From the IMG/VR virus record IMGVR_UViG_3300037193_002104, positions 1-32,414 of that record: a DNA stretch of 32,414 bases; one strand, given 5' to 3'. The notes below the pieces were generated by a model. The model was given only the letters and a program-made list of their open reading frames with translations, ran no database searches and was not told where the DNA came from. The position numbers and the translations under genes were made by a program. This document shows, piece after piece, positions 8,561 to 15,713 of this stretch (the stretch's first letter is position 1; each line of letters begins with the position of its first letter). The DNA is from a virus.

Positions 8561-9000
8561 GGCAGGACGCTCCTAATCTTGGCATTGTTCACCGAGACGA
8601 CGCCTGTTTCGGAAAGTTGGCGAATCAGATCGGCGCGCTCGCCGTTGAGGGCGGCTATGATGATCGCAAGCGGAATCGTAAAATCAGCGACGTTCGTCAT
8701 CACATAGTCATCATCAGCATAGCAGGCACGTCCTCGCTGATGATGCTTTTTGCCAGCAGGGCTCTCATTGACGAAACAATGAATGGTCGGCTTGTTGAGA
8801 TTCTTGACGGCCTGTATGCGCCGGTCGCAATCATCGATTTGCCGGATCAGAATGCTGGCGCGCTGCACCGCATCCCGATCAACCGGCATCTCTAGTTCAC
8901 GATTGCAGATGCATTCGCGCCCGTCATCCCAAGCGGCGAGGCATTCGCACTGCGTCGCCATTTCGACGCGGCGCTCGATCACTGCGTTGTCAATTCTCAT
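8557..9000 (-). CDS. Phage protein with cysteine cluster, unknown function
   Basis: The 147-residue protein starts MRIDNAVIERRVEMATQCECLAAW. Residues 18-35 hold CEC and CICN with a DDGREC between them, which may bind a metal. A helical middle follows (ILIRQIDDCDRRIQAVKNLN), and the last third (IPLAIIIAALNGERADLIRQL) is amphipathic. The ATG at 9000 has AAGGAA seven bases upstream. A strong hairpin (9021-9055) lies between it and the previous gene, so its expression may be set separately from the genes before it. It has no recognised family. Confidence 0.6.
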   Translation of the reverse strand: MRIDNAVIERRVEMATQCECLAAWDDGRECICNRELEMPVDRDAVQRASILIRQIDDCDRRIQAVKNLNKPTIHCFVNESPAGKKHHQRGRACYADDDYVMTNVADFTIPLAIIIAALNGERADLIRQLSETGVVSVNNAKIRSVLP

Positions 9001-9020
9001 GGCAAATTCCTTGAAAGGGT

Positions 9021-9055
9021 TGCCCGCCGCGTCGGGGGCATTGGCGCGGCGGGCA
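9021..9055 (-). terminator. Strong intercistronic hairpin inside the leftward operon
   Basis: TGCCCGCCGCG at 9021-9031 is repeated as a perfect inverted copy CGCGGCGGGCA at 9045-9055, giving an 11-bp GC-rich stem with a 13-base loop in the 68-base gap between two genes. On the transcribed (minus) strand no T-run follows directly, so it is a pause, attenuator or RNA-stability element as much as a terminator. Confidence 0.5.
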
Positions 9056-9068
9056 GAGGTTGCCAGTC

Positions 9069-9254
9069 CTAGCTTTCGCTGGGATCGGCCTTGGCTGCAC
9101 GTTCGATCGGCAACTCGTCTGCAACGGCGTCGGCGACTTCCTCGCCGGTCATCGTCTCGACCTCGACAAGATGGCCGCGCGCCTGCGCAGCCGTGTCGGC
9201 GCGAACGATTCGCGGCTTGTCCTCGCCGCGCACTTTGCATCTGTAAACGGGCAT
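9069..9254 (-). CDS. Small acidic phage protein, unknown function
   Basis: The 61-residue protein starts MPVYRCKVRGEDKPRIVRAD and continues as an Ala/Glu-rich helix (AAQARGHLVEVETMTGEEVADAV, given here only as a region). The start at 9254 is preceded by GGAAGGGA, a good ribosome-binding site. The short beta N-terminus with a helix resembles small phage proteins that pair with recombinases, but nothing specific can be named. It follows the ERF gene with a 49-base gap that contains a weak 6-bp hairpin. Confidence 0.6.
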   Translation of the reverse strand: MPVYRCKVRGEDKPRIVRADTAAQARGHLVEVETMTGEEVADAVADELPIERAAKADPSES

Positions 9255-9303
9255 CTGATTCCCTTCCGTTGTGCTGGCGATCACCGGCCCGCCAGCTTGC
9301 CGA

Positions 9304-10083
9304 TCAGTTGTCGAATTGGGCAGCAGCCGCCTTGTTCTGCTCATGGTAGGCGACGCCGCTCTCGTCTTGGCGAGAGACGAGAAAGCCTTTCTGCTGCGCG
9401 TTGAGTGCGCCAAACCATTCGCGATATTTGACAGTGCCATCCTTAGCGGCGGCCCGGCTATCATCGATCAGCACTTGCTCTTGCTCTGTCAATTCCGGAC
9501 CGGAACCGCCGCCCAATTCGAATTCATCGTGTTCCTTGATGTTGAGCGCGGCTTTGAGCGTATGGCGCTTGCCCATGCTCACCGAGGACACGACACCTTG
9601 AACCTCTGACTTGCTGCCGCCCGTGTCGCGAGGCAGCGCCAACTCGCCGCCGACCTCTTTGAAGGCCATTTCGTCATCGGAATACGAGAGGACGGGCTGC
9701 ACGGTGATCAGCGGCCCATCGTGCCCGACGATCCAATCGATCGACAGCTTATGATTGGCCAGGATCGGCGAAACCTCGCGGTGCAAATCCTCAAAGCGCG
9801 AAAAGCGCGACTGGACGCGGCCTTGCTTGTTGAGGATTTCGCCGCGCTTGCCGATCGATGGCATGGCCTCGATCGCGTTGCGCTTGGCCAATCTGAAACG
9901 ACGCTCGGCCTCCCGATCCTGCATCTTGATATGCAGATCGGCGAGCGTGCGCATTTTTTCGGCATCGACCTCGGGATTGGTCGCTGCTGCATAGATCAGC
10001 GCAAGCGCGCTCGTCGGTTGCTCGGCGTGATGGGCCAACTCGCGACCGCCGTTCTGCTCGGCTTGTTCGACTAGATCGTTCAT
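9304..10083 (-). CDS. erf: ERF-family single-strand annealing protein
   Basis: The 259-residue protein matches the ERF family of phage single-strand DNA annealing proteins. Residues about 55-120 carry the core pattern: EAERRFRLAKRNAIEAMP, then RFEDLHREVSPILANHKLS, the equivalent of the conserved segment in P22 Erf-like proteins. Residues about 158-190 hold SEVQGVVSSVSMGKRHTLKAAL, the second conserved block. The tail (residues 190-259) is acidic and then helical. ERF proteins form rings and anneal complementary strands during phage recombination and circularisation. AAGGTGA lies just before the ATG at 10083. It probably works with the RecE-like exonuclease encoded upstream. Confidence 0.85.
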   Translation of the reverse strand: MNDLVEQAEQNGGRELAHHAEQPTSALALIYAAATNPEVDAEKMRTLADLHIKMQDREAERRFRLAKRNAIEAMPSIGKRGEILNKQGRVQSRFSRFEDLHREVSPILANHKLSIDWIVGHDGPLITVQPVLSYSDDEMAFKEVGGELALPRDTGGSKSEVQGVVSSVSMGKRHTLKAALNIKEHDEFELGGGSGPELTEQEQVLIDDSRAAAKDGTVKYREWFGALNAQQKGFLVSRQDESGVAYHEQNKAAAAQFDN

Positions 10084-10094
10084 CGTGTCACCTT

Positions 10095-10334
10095 TCAGGG
10101 ATTGGGGATGCCGCGCAGGCCGCGCTCGTGCTGGCCTTGGATGCATTCGCCGATCGTCTCGCCGTAGGAATTCAGCGGGCCCGAGAGCGTCGTGAGCGCG
10201 TCGGCGATCCGCTTGAGGCTGATTGCCTTCGACAGCTCGATCTCGCTATCGGTGAGCGGCGGGCGGTCGGCGACAGGCCAACGCAACGCGCCCGGCTCGA
10301 TCTGATCCCATGCGGGGTGTTGCTCGTCGCTCAT
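10095..10334 (-). CDS. Small phage protein, unknown function
   Basis: The 79-residue protein starts MSDEQHPAWDQIEPGALRWP. Residues 35-60 form a regular helix (ELSKAISLKRIADALTTL), and no metal site or membrane segment is visible. The start at 10334 makes ATGA with the stop of the HNH gene, and ERF begins 11 bases after its stop. Unknown; perhaps a recombination accessory because it lies between the nuclease gene and ERF. Confidence 0.55.
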   Translation of the reverse strand: MSDEQHPAWDQIEPGALRWPVADRPPLTDSEIELSKAISLKRIADALTTLSGPLNSYGETIGECIQGQHERGLRGIPNP

Positions 10335-10858
10335 GCTAACCATCCCCAATTTCTGCCGCTGCGAATAGCGGCGCAGTTGAATTGATCGACGCCCGTGATC
10401 TTCGCGATTTCCACTGGCCTAAGATGAGCGAGCGCCTTCACTTGCCTCACGATTTCGGGAGAGAGCTTGGCGTTGACATAGGCCCCATCCTTGAAGCGGC
10501 GGCCATTGCGGATCGCGTCGGCGACGTTTTCGACTCGCGTTCCCCATACCAAGTTCGCGAGTCGATTATTCGTTTTCACGTCATCCAAATGCCGTGACTC
10601 CATCCCTTCCGGGCACGGGCCGTCAAATGCATCTAGCACGAGCCGATGAACGTAGAGCTTGCCGCTTTTCGCGCCGAGCGATACGGCAAGATAACCGTCC
10701 GCATAGGGCAGCGGCTTGAGCAGACGGCCCGGATAGAAACGGCGATGCTGCCGCTCGCCAGCGCCGCATTCGACATATCGATCGAGGCTGCGCACGCGGC
10801 CCAAATCGGAAACCTCATAGCCGGGCCAATTGGGAATTGAGCGCCACGCTTCACGCAT
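10331..10858 (-). CDS. NUMOD4-HNH homing-type endonuclease
   Basis: The 175-residue protein has an N-terminal NUMOD4 motif (IPNWPGYEVSDLGRVRSLDR region, residues 8-27), then an HNH_3 nuclease core: YVHRLVLDAF near residue 70 gives the first His, SRHLDDVKTNNRLANLVWGT near residues 89-108 gives the second His and the Asn residues. The C-terminal 50 residues look like a helix-turn-helix DNA-binding module (LSPEIVRQVKALAHLRPVEIA region). Free-standing HNH enzymes of this class nick or cut DNA and often behave as selfish elements in phages. It starts at 10858, sharing TGATG with the exonuclease stop, so it looks fully built into the operon rather than freshly inserted. Confidence 0.88.
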   Translation of the reverse strand: MREAWRSIPNWPGYEVSDLGRVRSLDRYVECGAGERQHRRFYPGRLLKPLPYADGYLAVSLGAKSGKLYVHRLVLDAFDGPCPEGMESRHLDDVKTNNRLANLVWGTRVENVADAIRNGRRFKDGAYVNAKLSPEIVRQVKALAHLRPVEIAKITGVDQFNCAAIRSGRNWGWLA

Positions 10859-12012
10859 CAGACGGTTTCCAGCCAATGCGGGCTAAAATCCAAGTCGCTC
10901 ACGTCGCGATGAGGTTCCCATGGCATCCAAGGATCGCCTCGGGCGTATATCTCACTGTAGGCGACGAACGTGCGCTTTGCCTGCTTGATCTGGGCGCGGG
11001 CTTTCATCATCAGCATCGTCGGCGGCGTGTCGATCTGGCGGCCATATTCTGCGCCCGCGAGCTTTTCGGCCGTGACCTCGAATAGCCGCAGCGAGCGAGA
11101 GAGGACGTTGGGCACGCCGCCTTTCTGCTGAAAGATCAGGCGGTGCGGTAGGGGGATGGGCGACTTGACGATCTGCAACAGCATTTCCGCGCCGCGACCG
11201 CTGTCGTCGCCGAAGAATTCCTCGACGCCGCCGATGCGCACCGCCTCGACCGCCTCGTGATAGGCCGCGACATCGACGTAATAGCCGTTGAAACGGATCG
11301 CATCGAGCAAGCACTGCTCAAGCGGCTTGCCGCTCGGATTGGCAAAGCTCTTGAATTCCGCCCAGCCATCGCCGCGCAGATAGTCGAGCCGGGCTTTCAT
11401 CGGCAGGCTGGTATCCGGGCAGTCATAGAGGATCGAAACCTCGGCGAATCCATCCGAGAGCGCGGCATGGACATCGGGCACCGCCGCGATCCGCTGCATA
11501 TCGATCTCGATCTGATCGAACGCCTCGGCCGGGATGGCGGCGCGACCGTGGCGCTCGGCTTCCCATTCGGCCTGCAGGATATGCCAGATCGGCCCCTCAT
11601 AGCCGAGGGCGGCGAGGCGGCGCGCTTGGCCAAGAACGCCATCGTCATCCTTGGATTTCTTGGGCTGGCCGCGCTCGAATAGCTCGGCCTCGATCGCCGT
11701 CGCGGTGCCCAGAAAGCCCTCGACATTGGCATAGTCGGCCTGGCTGATCTCGCGCACGAATCGCTCGTGGAACGCATCAGGCTCTAGCCTGGCGCAGTGA
11801 TACGCCTTGCCGAGCAGCCGGGCGATCTTGCGCCGCTTTTCCTGCTCGGGCGTGAGCTTGACCGGGTTGGGATTTAACCACGAATCGGCCCAGAAATCGG
11901 CGGGCGAGATCAGCATTTGCTTGAGGCGCGACTTGGACAGCCGCTCGATCTTTTCATAGTCCTCGAATTCGAGGCCGAAATACACGCCGTTGGGATAGGT
12001 CTGATTCGTCAT
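10858..12012 (-). CDS. RecE-like PD-(D/E)XK exonuclease
   Basis: The 384-residue protein fits the RecE/exonuclease VIII C-terminal nuclease family (DUF3799-like). Residues 25-45 hold LSKSRLKQMLISPADFW, and residues 66-90 hold ARLLGKAYHCARLEPDAF with the family histidine. The catalytic D-(E)xK lies at MKARLDYLRGDGWAEFKSF: D210, E219 and K221. These enzymes digest one strand of double-stranded ends from 5' to 3' and hand the other strand to an annealing protein, here probably ERF. The ATG at 12012 has GGAGCTAG at 12016-12023 upstream. It is followed directly by the HNH gene, which separates it from its presumed partner. Confidence 0.82.
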   Translation of the reverse strand: MTNQTYPNGVYFGLEFEDYEKIERLSKSRLKQMLISPADFWADSWLNPNPVKLTPEQEKRRKIARLLGKAYHCARLEPDAFHERFVREISQADYANVEGFLGTATAIEAELFERGQPKKSKDDDGVLGQARRLAALGYEGPIWHILQAEWEAERHGRAAIPAEAFDQIEIDMQRIAAVPDVHAALSDGFAEVSILYDCPDTSLPMKARLDYLRGDGWAEFKSFANPSGKPLEQCLLDAIRFNGYYVDVAAYHEAVEAVRIGGVEEFFGDDSGRGAEMLLQIVKSPIPLPHRLIFQQKGGVPNVLSRSLRLFEVTAEKLAGAEYGRQIDTPPTMLMMKARAQIKQAKRTFVAYSEIYARGDPWMPWEPHRDVSDLDFSPHWLETV

Positions 12013-12040
12013 TTGCTAGCTCCCGATTGCACGTTACGCG

Positions 12041-12727
12041 CTAGCGCGCGGATTGCAATTCCGCATCGATGTTTCCCTTGTGGACAGTGAACGCCGTGCG
12101 CACGATCCAAGGATTATCGGCCCAGCGCTCGCCCTGCTTATGGCCGTGCAGCGAATCCCAAAGCGCTTCAAAGTCGATCCGGCCCGCGTAGCGGTGGAAG
12201 CAATGGCAATCATCCTCGCTCGGAAACCGACCGCCGCAGACATGGCAGCGCGCGCCCTCGGCGGCGCAATCGGCCTCGGTGATGTCTTGCACGCGCTCAA
12301 GGCGCACGTCCTCGACGGCCAGCCATAGGCGCGAGGCCCAACGCGGCATGTGGATCGAGGGATAATTGACGCCCGTTCCTGCCTCTTTCGACCGATCCAC
12401 CATCTTGAAATATCGTGCGAGCGAGGCGTCGGGAATGTCGCCCGTGCATGGGCCGGTCTGAAACTGGCGACCGTCCGCATGATAGGCGATCTCGCAATCG
12501 TCGCTCTGCGCCCAGAACCGGAATCGCTCGCGCACATAGAGCCGATCGCCCTCGCCCCATGGCATGCGGATCACGTTGCCCGTCGCCAGGTCGATGACGC
12601 TCTCACCGTCGCCGACATTGTCGATGTCGTCGCCGAGGCCCTTGATGATCCGCCGCGTCTGGCGCTTGCGACCGTCGAGCAGCGCGAGGACCATCGGGCC
12701 GGAAAAGATGATGCCCTTGTCAGCCAT
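12041..12727 (-). CDS. Phage ASCH/PUA-like protein with cysteine knuckle
   Basis: The 228-residue protein begins with IIFSGPMVLALLDGRKRQTRR, the signature start of a widespread phage family usually related to the ASCH (PUA-like) fold, which binds RNA or modified nucleotides. Residues about 60-75 hold GEGDRLYVRERFRFW, typical of the same family. Near residue 165 CHVCGG followed by CHCFH forms a possible zinc site, and LWDSLHG with NPWIVRTAF closes the domain. I chose MADKG at 12727 (AAAGGG nine bases upstream; eight-base overlap with the previous gene). The biological role is not established. Confidence 0.65.
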   Translation of the reverse strand: MADKGIIFSGPMVLALLDGRKRQTRRIIKGLGDDIDNVGDGESVIDLATGNVIRMPWGEGDRLYVRERFRFWAQSDDCEIAYHADGRQFQTGPCTGDIPDASLARYFKMVDRSKEAGTGVNYPSIHMPRWASRLWLAVEDVRLERVQDITEADCAAEGARCHVCGGRFPSEDDCHCFHRYAGRIDFEALWDSLHGHKQGERWADNPWIVRTAFTVHKGNIDAELQSAR

Positions 12728-12950
12728 TTTGAGCGGCCCTTTCATTGATGAGTTGCAGATTTTCCGGCTTGCAGAAAAACCGGATCGCACTCTCGGCGCG
12801 CTTCATGGCGATCTCACGCCGGGCCTTGCGTTTCTCCGCTTGGCGCTGGGCGAGTTGCGGCGTGATTCGCTTCACTGGATTCGCGACGGGAGTGAATGCT
12901 TGCGGGTCCATATAGCGCGCAAGGTTCTCTTTCAGCGTGCGCTCGCTCAC
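12720..12950 (-). CDS. Small basic phage protein, unknown function
   Basis: The 76-residue protein probably starts at the GTG at 12950 (GTGA overlap with the preceding membrane gene), giving MSERTLKENLARYMDP. It is Lys/Arg-rich (AQRQAEKRKARREIAMKRAE region) and helical, so nucleic-acid binding is plausible. An ATG inside at residue 13 is an alternative start. It has no known domain. Confidence 0.5.
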   Translation of the reverse strand: MSERTLKENLARYMDPQAFTPVANPVKRITPQLAQRQAEKRKARREIAMKRAESAIRFFCKPENLQLINERAAQNG

Positions 12951-13156
12951 CGCCTCACTCCCTCGATTGTCTCGGCATAAGCGCGCTCTGTCGCGTCCAT
13001 CGCCTTGCCCATGCCGATGGCGCACGCCAGCCCGAACAGGCTGAAAATCGCGACCGAGCGCCATGCCCGCTCGCGAGTTGCGAGTGAGGCGGCGAGGGTT
13101 GCGAAGGCTAGGCCCAGCATGAAAGCGAACGTCGCCAGGATTGAGATCACGGCCAT
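12947..13156 (-). CDS. Small membrane protein, two predicted helices
   Basis: The 69-residue protein starts MAVISILATFAFMLGLAFA. Residues 1-25 and 35-52 are hydrophobic, with a basic RERAWRS loop between them, giving two membrane helices with the loop inside. The start at 13156 shares TGATG with the previous gene; a GTG three bases earlier is an alternative. Function unknown; in an early operon a superinfection or host-takeover role is possible. Confidence 0.6.
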   Translation of the reverse strand: MAVISILATFAFMLGLAFATLAASLATRERAWRSVAIFSLFGLACAIGMGKAMDATERAYAETIEGVRR

Positions 13157-13416
13157 CACTCGTCTCCCTTCAAGCTAACTTTTGGCCCGTCGAAAAAATT
13201 GGAGCTGCGGTCGCCGACGCGCCAACCGTCATCCTTGCGGAACACTGTTCTCGTCCGATAACCCGCGCTGGGCACATATTCGACCGTGACGCGAGTGGCC
13301 GTCACATGGACGATCCTACCTTCGATCTCGCGCTTTCTGATCATGCCGACCGTGACTGTTACCAGTGCGCCGATCATCGGCTGATCCTTGCGATGCATCG
13401 TGTCGCGCAACGTCAT
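13156..13416 (-). CDS. Small SH3-like beta protein, unknown function
   Basis: The 86-residue protein has IGALVTVTVGMIRKREIEGRIVHV-type beta strands (residues 14-38), then TRVTVEYVP and TRTVFRKDDGWRVG, the pattern of a small SH3 or KOW-like barrel. Such folds bind nucleic acid or protein. It is joined by TGATG on both sides. It carries no catalytic motif. Confidence 0.55.
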   Translation of the reverse strand: MTLRDTMHRKDQPMIGALVTVTVGMIRKREIEGRIVHVTATRVTVEYVPSAGYRTRTVFRKDDGWRVGDRSSNFFDGPKVSLKGDE

Positions 13417-13667
13417 CAGGAATCTCCCAAGGGCAGAGCGAAAGCATCCGCGACGGGGCGCTTGTCGTCGTTGATGAAAATGGGCGCATCAGCCGGGGCG
13501 AGGATCATCCGATAGACGGTCGGATCGCCTGCAAGCCGAACGCGGGCTTGATGCACGCAATGCGCGCCGTTCGTCTGATGATTGTCGATCACAATCGGAT
13601 CGGCCCCCGTGGCCTTGCGCGTCAACTCGGCGAGTTGGGCGACGATGAAACCCGGAAAGACTGTCAT
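13416..13667 (-). CDS. Small phage protein, unknown function
   Basis: The 83-residue protein (MTVFPGFIVAQLAELTRKATGADP at its start) is a mixed alpha/beta polypeptide with HQTNGAHCVHQARV near residue 35. The ATG at 13667 is preceded by AAGGAACT, which overlaps the TAA of the preceding gene. No domain is recognised. Confidence 0.55.
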   Translation of the reverse strand: MTVFPGFIVAQLAELTRKATGADPIVIDNHQTNGAHCVHQARVRLAGDPTVYRMILAPADAPIFINDDKRPVADAFALPLGDS

Positions 13668-13677
13668 CGAAAGTTCC

Positions 13678-13962
13678 TTATGCGTCGGCGACGTGGGGCA
13701 GGCCCGTGCGCCTAATGTGGATCATCAGCTCGTCGAGCGCGGCGTCGAATGTCTTGGGGCCGCAGAGCTTACGGACGCGCCGCCACGACTTACCGCGCCA
13801 GATGAATTGCGCCACGCAATAGCGGCGTGCATCCATCGGCTTGGCCTGATCGCTCGGATCATAGAAATCGAGATCGAGCGCGCCCGTGAATTCAGGCCGC
13901 GTTGCATCGCGAGCCCGCCTGTCCGCCGTCAAGGCGGTCAGATGGTGAATGTAAAGGCTCAC
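13678..13962 (-). CDS. Small phage protein, unknown function
   Basis: The 94-residue protein probably starts with GTG at 13962, sharing GTGA with the preceding gene, and reads MSLYIHHLTALTADRR. Residues 45-70 (RYCVAQFIWRGKSWRRVRKL) are basic and aromatic, and a helical C-terminus follows. It could bind DNA, but nothing specific is recognised. Confidence 0.55.
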   Translation of the reverse strand: MSLYIHHLTALTADRRARDATRPEFTGALDLDFYDPSDQAKPMDARRYCVAQFIWRGKSWRRVRKLCGPKTFDAALDELMIHIRRTGLPHVADA

Positions 13963-14228
13963 GCCTGCGCGGCCTCAAGCTCGCGCGCAACCTCGCCCAT
14001 GATGCCCTCGCTCACGGCGGGGCAATCCTTGGGCAGCGCGATATAGGGCTTGCCGCCCTCGGCCTTGGCGCGCAGCCTCGCGAACGTGCGCCAAAACAGC
14101 CGCGAGCGCTCGCCGTCACGCTGGGCCGCAGCGACGAATCCGGCCGGATCGTTCCAGCCATGCGCGGCGGGCAGCGCGGGCAGCACGCGATCGACGATCC
14201 GCTGCGCGCGGGTGCGATAGTCGCTCAT
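13959..14228 (-). CDS. Small helical phage protein, unknown function
   Basis: The 89-residue protein starts MSDYRTRAQRIVDRVLPALP and is basic and helical, with Trp and Arg-rich stretches (RLFWRTFARLRAKAEGG) and an acidic C-terminal helix. The ATG at 14228 shares ATGA with the first gene of the operon; an upstream start in the same frame lies inside that gene. Unknown function. Confidence 0.55.
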   Translation of the reverse strand: MSDYRTRAQRIVDRVLPALPAAHGWNDPAGFVAAAQRDGERSRLFWRTFARLRAKAEGGKPYIALPKDCPAVSEGIMGEVARELEAAQA

Positions 14229-14425
14229 GCCGCCACCTTCGACCAAGCGGCCGAACGCCGCGCATCCTCGCTGGCGGGTTCAAAGCAAATGATCTTGCCG
14301 AGCTTCGAGTCGTCGGGATTGACGCCCTCGGATTGCCAGTGGCGAAATTCGACCTCTGTTCCGAGGCCAAAGACAACACCATCGGCGAATTCCCATTCGT
14401 AAACGGGGACGGTTTCGGTGATCAT
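14225..14425 (-). CDS. First gene of the leftward operon, small unknown protein
   Basis: The 66-residue protein starts MITETVPVYEWEFADGVVF and looks like a small beta-rich protein with many aromatic residues. The start at 14425 has CTAGTTGGAGCTAG (14430-14443 on this strand), the same 14-mer found before the zinc-finger gene at 474. As first gene after the divergent control region it should be transcribed strongly and early. Its function is not recognised. Confidence 0.6.
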   Translation of the reverse strand: MITETVPVYEWEFADGVVFGLGTEVEFRHWQSEGVNPDDSKLGKIICFEPASEDARRSAAWSKVAA

Positions 14426-14547
14426 TTTTCTAGCTCCAACTAGTCGCAGCGCCGTGCTGCACAAACCGATATGCACGAGCAGATATGCACATGCAAGCGA
14501 AAATCGCATATGGACTTGTGCAAAACTCGCATGATATGCACGCCACC
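14426..14547. promoter_or_regulatory. Divergent early control region with GATATGCAC repeats
   Basis: Between the leftward and rightward early operons the motif GATATGCAC occurs three times exactly (14468-14476, 14482-14490, 14533-14541) and once degenerate as CATATGGAC (14507-14515). ATATGC at 14483 and GCATAT at 14506 also form an inverted pair. A possible leftward promoter is TTGCAT, 17 bases, CATATC on the minus strand. A possible rightward one is TGGACT (14511-14516), 17 bases, ATATGC (14534-14539), which would begin the message almost at the ATG of the HTH gene. The repeats look like operators for that HTH protein. The boxes are weak and are an inference. Confidence 0.6.
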
Positions 14548-14742
14548 ATGAGCAACAATCCTATCACCGAGATCAAGGCTCGCGTGCGCCAGGCTGTCGC
14601 CGAGAGCAAGTCGCCCGCGTCGCTCGCCAAGCGCGCCGGGCTGCATCGCAACTCGCTCTATGGCTGCGATGACGACAACTGGAATCCGCGAGCCGACACG
14701 CTCGAAAAGCTCTGGCCCGTTCTCACCGATCAGGCTGCTTGA
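14548..14742 (+). CDS. Small Cro-like helix-turn-helix regulator
   Basis: The 64-residue protein starts MSNNPITEIKARVRQAV and carries one compact HTH: SPASLAKRAGLHRNSLYGC (residues about 22-40), followed by WNPRADTLEKLWPVL, as in short XRE/Cro-type phage regulators. Two upstream ATG codons in the same frame (14485 and 14536) lie within the repeat region, so I chose 14548. It is the first rightward gene and faces the operators between the two early operons, so it probably controls the early switch. A C-terminal dimer domain is absent, as in Cro. Confidence 0.75.
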   Translation: MSNNPITEIKARVRQAVAESKSPASLAKRAGLHRNSLYGCDDDNWNPRADTLEKLWPVLTDQAA

Positions 14743-14810
14743 TCAACCGGCGCGCTGGCCTTCGCGCCCGGCAGCTCGCTCATCATCCCTCGGCGCAAAG
14801 GGAAACATGC

Positions 14811-15167
14811 ATGGCCGATGACAAGCCCGGCGAGGGCCACAACTCGAAAAAGGCGATCGATTTCGACGGCGCGGCTGCGCTGATGAAATCCGAGGTCGCC
14901 ACGCTCGCGAACAAGTCGAGCAAGATTCGCGGCGACCAATCGGCGGTCTGGAAGCGGATCGAGGAAAAGGGCGTCAACAAGAAAGCGGCGAAGGCGGTGC
15001 AGTCGATGCTCGGCCAGTCGCCCGCGACCGTGAGCGACTATCTGCGCACGTTCATCGGCCTGCTCTCGCCGCTTGGCCTCGGCATCCTCAAGGATATGGT
15101 CGATGTCGCGGAAGGCCAGACCTCGATCGCGGTTCCGCTGATCGACACGCCCTCGGTTGACGCCTGA
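14811..15167 (+). CDS. GapR/DUF2312-like DNA-associated protein (tentative)
   Basis: The 118-residue protein starts MADDKPGEGHNSKKAIDF. A GHNS motif near the N-terminus followed by a helical region (MKSEVATLANKSSKIRGD, then VNKKAAKAVQSMLG) resembles the alphaproteobacterial GapR/DUF2312 layout, in which an N-terminal GHNS box precedes a coiled DNA-binding helix. The likeness is loose, and the C-terminal hydrophobic stretch (FIGLLSPLGLGILKDM) is not typical. AAAGGGAAA precedes the ATG at 14811. It lies between the HTH regulator and RuvC. Confidence 0.45.
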   Translation: MADDKPGEGHNSKKAIDFDGAAALMKSEVATLANKSSKIRGDQSAVWKRIEEKGVNKKAAKAVQSMLGQSPATVSDYLRTFIGLLSPLGLGILKDMVDVAEGQTSIAVPLIDTPSVDA

Positions 15168-15173
15168 TCCCCG

Positions 15174-15713
15174 ATGTCAGGGGGGTCGCTTCTAGTCCTC
15201 GACCAATCGCTGTCATCCACGGGCTTTGCGCTCTGGGATGGCAGCGATGTCGTGTCGGGCATCTGGCCGCTTTGCGACGGCATCGAAAGCCGGGCGCAGG
15301 GTTTCCGTGAGCTGTTCCATCGCCTCGACGCGCTGCACAAGGGGCGCGGCCTTGCGCAGATCGTGCATGAGGAACCTGTAATGGGCGCGGTCAACAAGGG
15401 CGCTGGCCAGATCATCGCCGCCGTTGGCCTCGTGCCGATCATCGAGCTTTTCGCGATCTCGCGCGGCCTGCCCTCGCCGATCAGCTACGCCCCGCAATCC
15501 TGGCGGGCCTCATTCTTCACCAAGGCCGAGCGCAAGGCGATCCGGGGCAAGGATTGGAAGCGCCCGGCAGTTGAGCGCGCCCGGCAGCTTGGTTTCGATC
15601 CGGTGAGCGCCGACGAGGCCGAGGCGATCGCGATCCTCGATCATCATCTGCTCAAGCTCAAGATCACGCCGCACTGGCGGCAGGGGGCGGCGATGCTCGA
15701 TCCGGTCGCATGA
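15174..15713 (+). CDS. RuvC-like Holliday junction resolvase
   Basis: The 179-residue protein has the RuvC/RNase H-fold active site: D10 in LLVLDQSLSSTGFALWD, E66/E67 in VHEEPVM, and D147, E148 and D156 in the C-terminal SADEAEAIAILDHH. Enzymes of this family cut four-way junctions or branched DNA by a two-metal mechanism during phage replication and before packaging. It has the normal length of the phage members. There is no clear Shine-Dalgarno, only seven bases after the previous stop, so translation is probably coupled. The next gene starts inside its stop (ATGA, 15710-15713). Confidence 0.85.
   Translation: MSGGSLLVLDQSLSSTGFALWDGSDVVSGIWPLCDGIESRAQGFRELFHRLDALHKGRGLAQIVHEEPVMGAVNKGAGQIIAAVGLVPIIELFAISRGLPSPISYAPQSWRASFFTKAERKAIRGKDWKRPAVERARQLGFDPVSADEAEAIAILDHHLLKLKITPHWRQGAAMLDPVA

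Noticed and set aside
12037-12048. Perfect palindrome CGCGCTAGCGCG at a gene end
   Set aside because: Short, single copy and formed by GC-rich repetition around a TAG stop; no further support for an operator.
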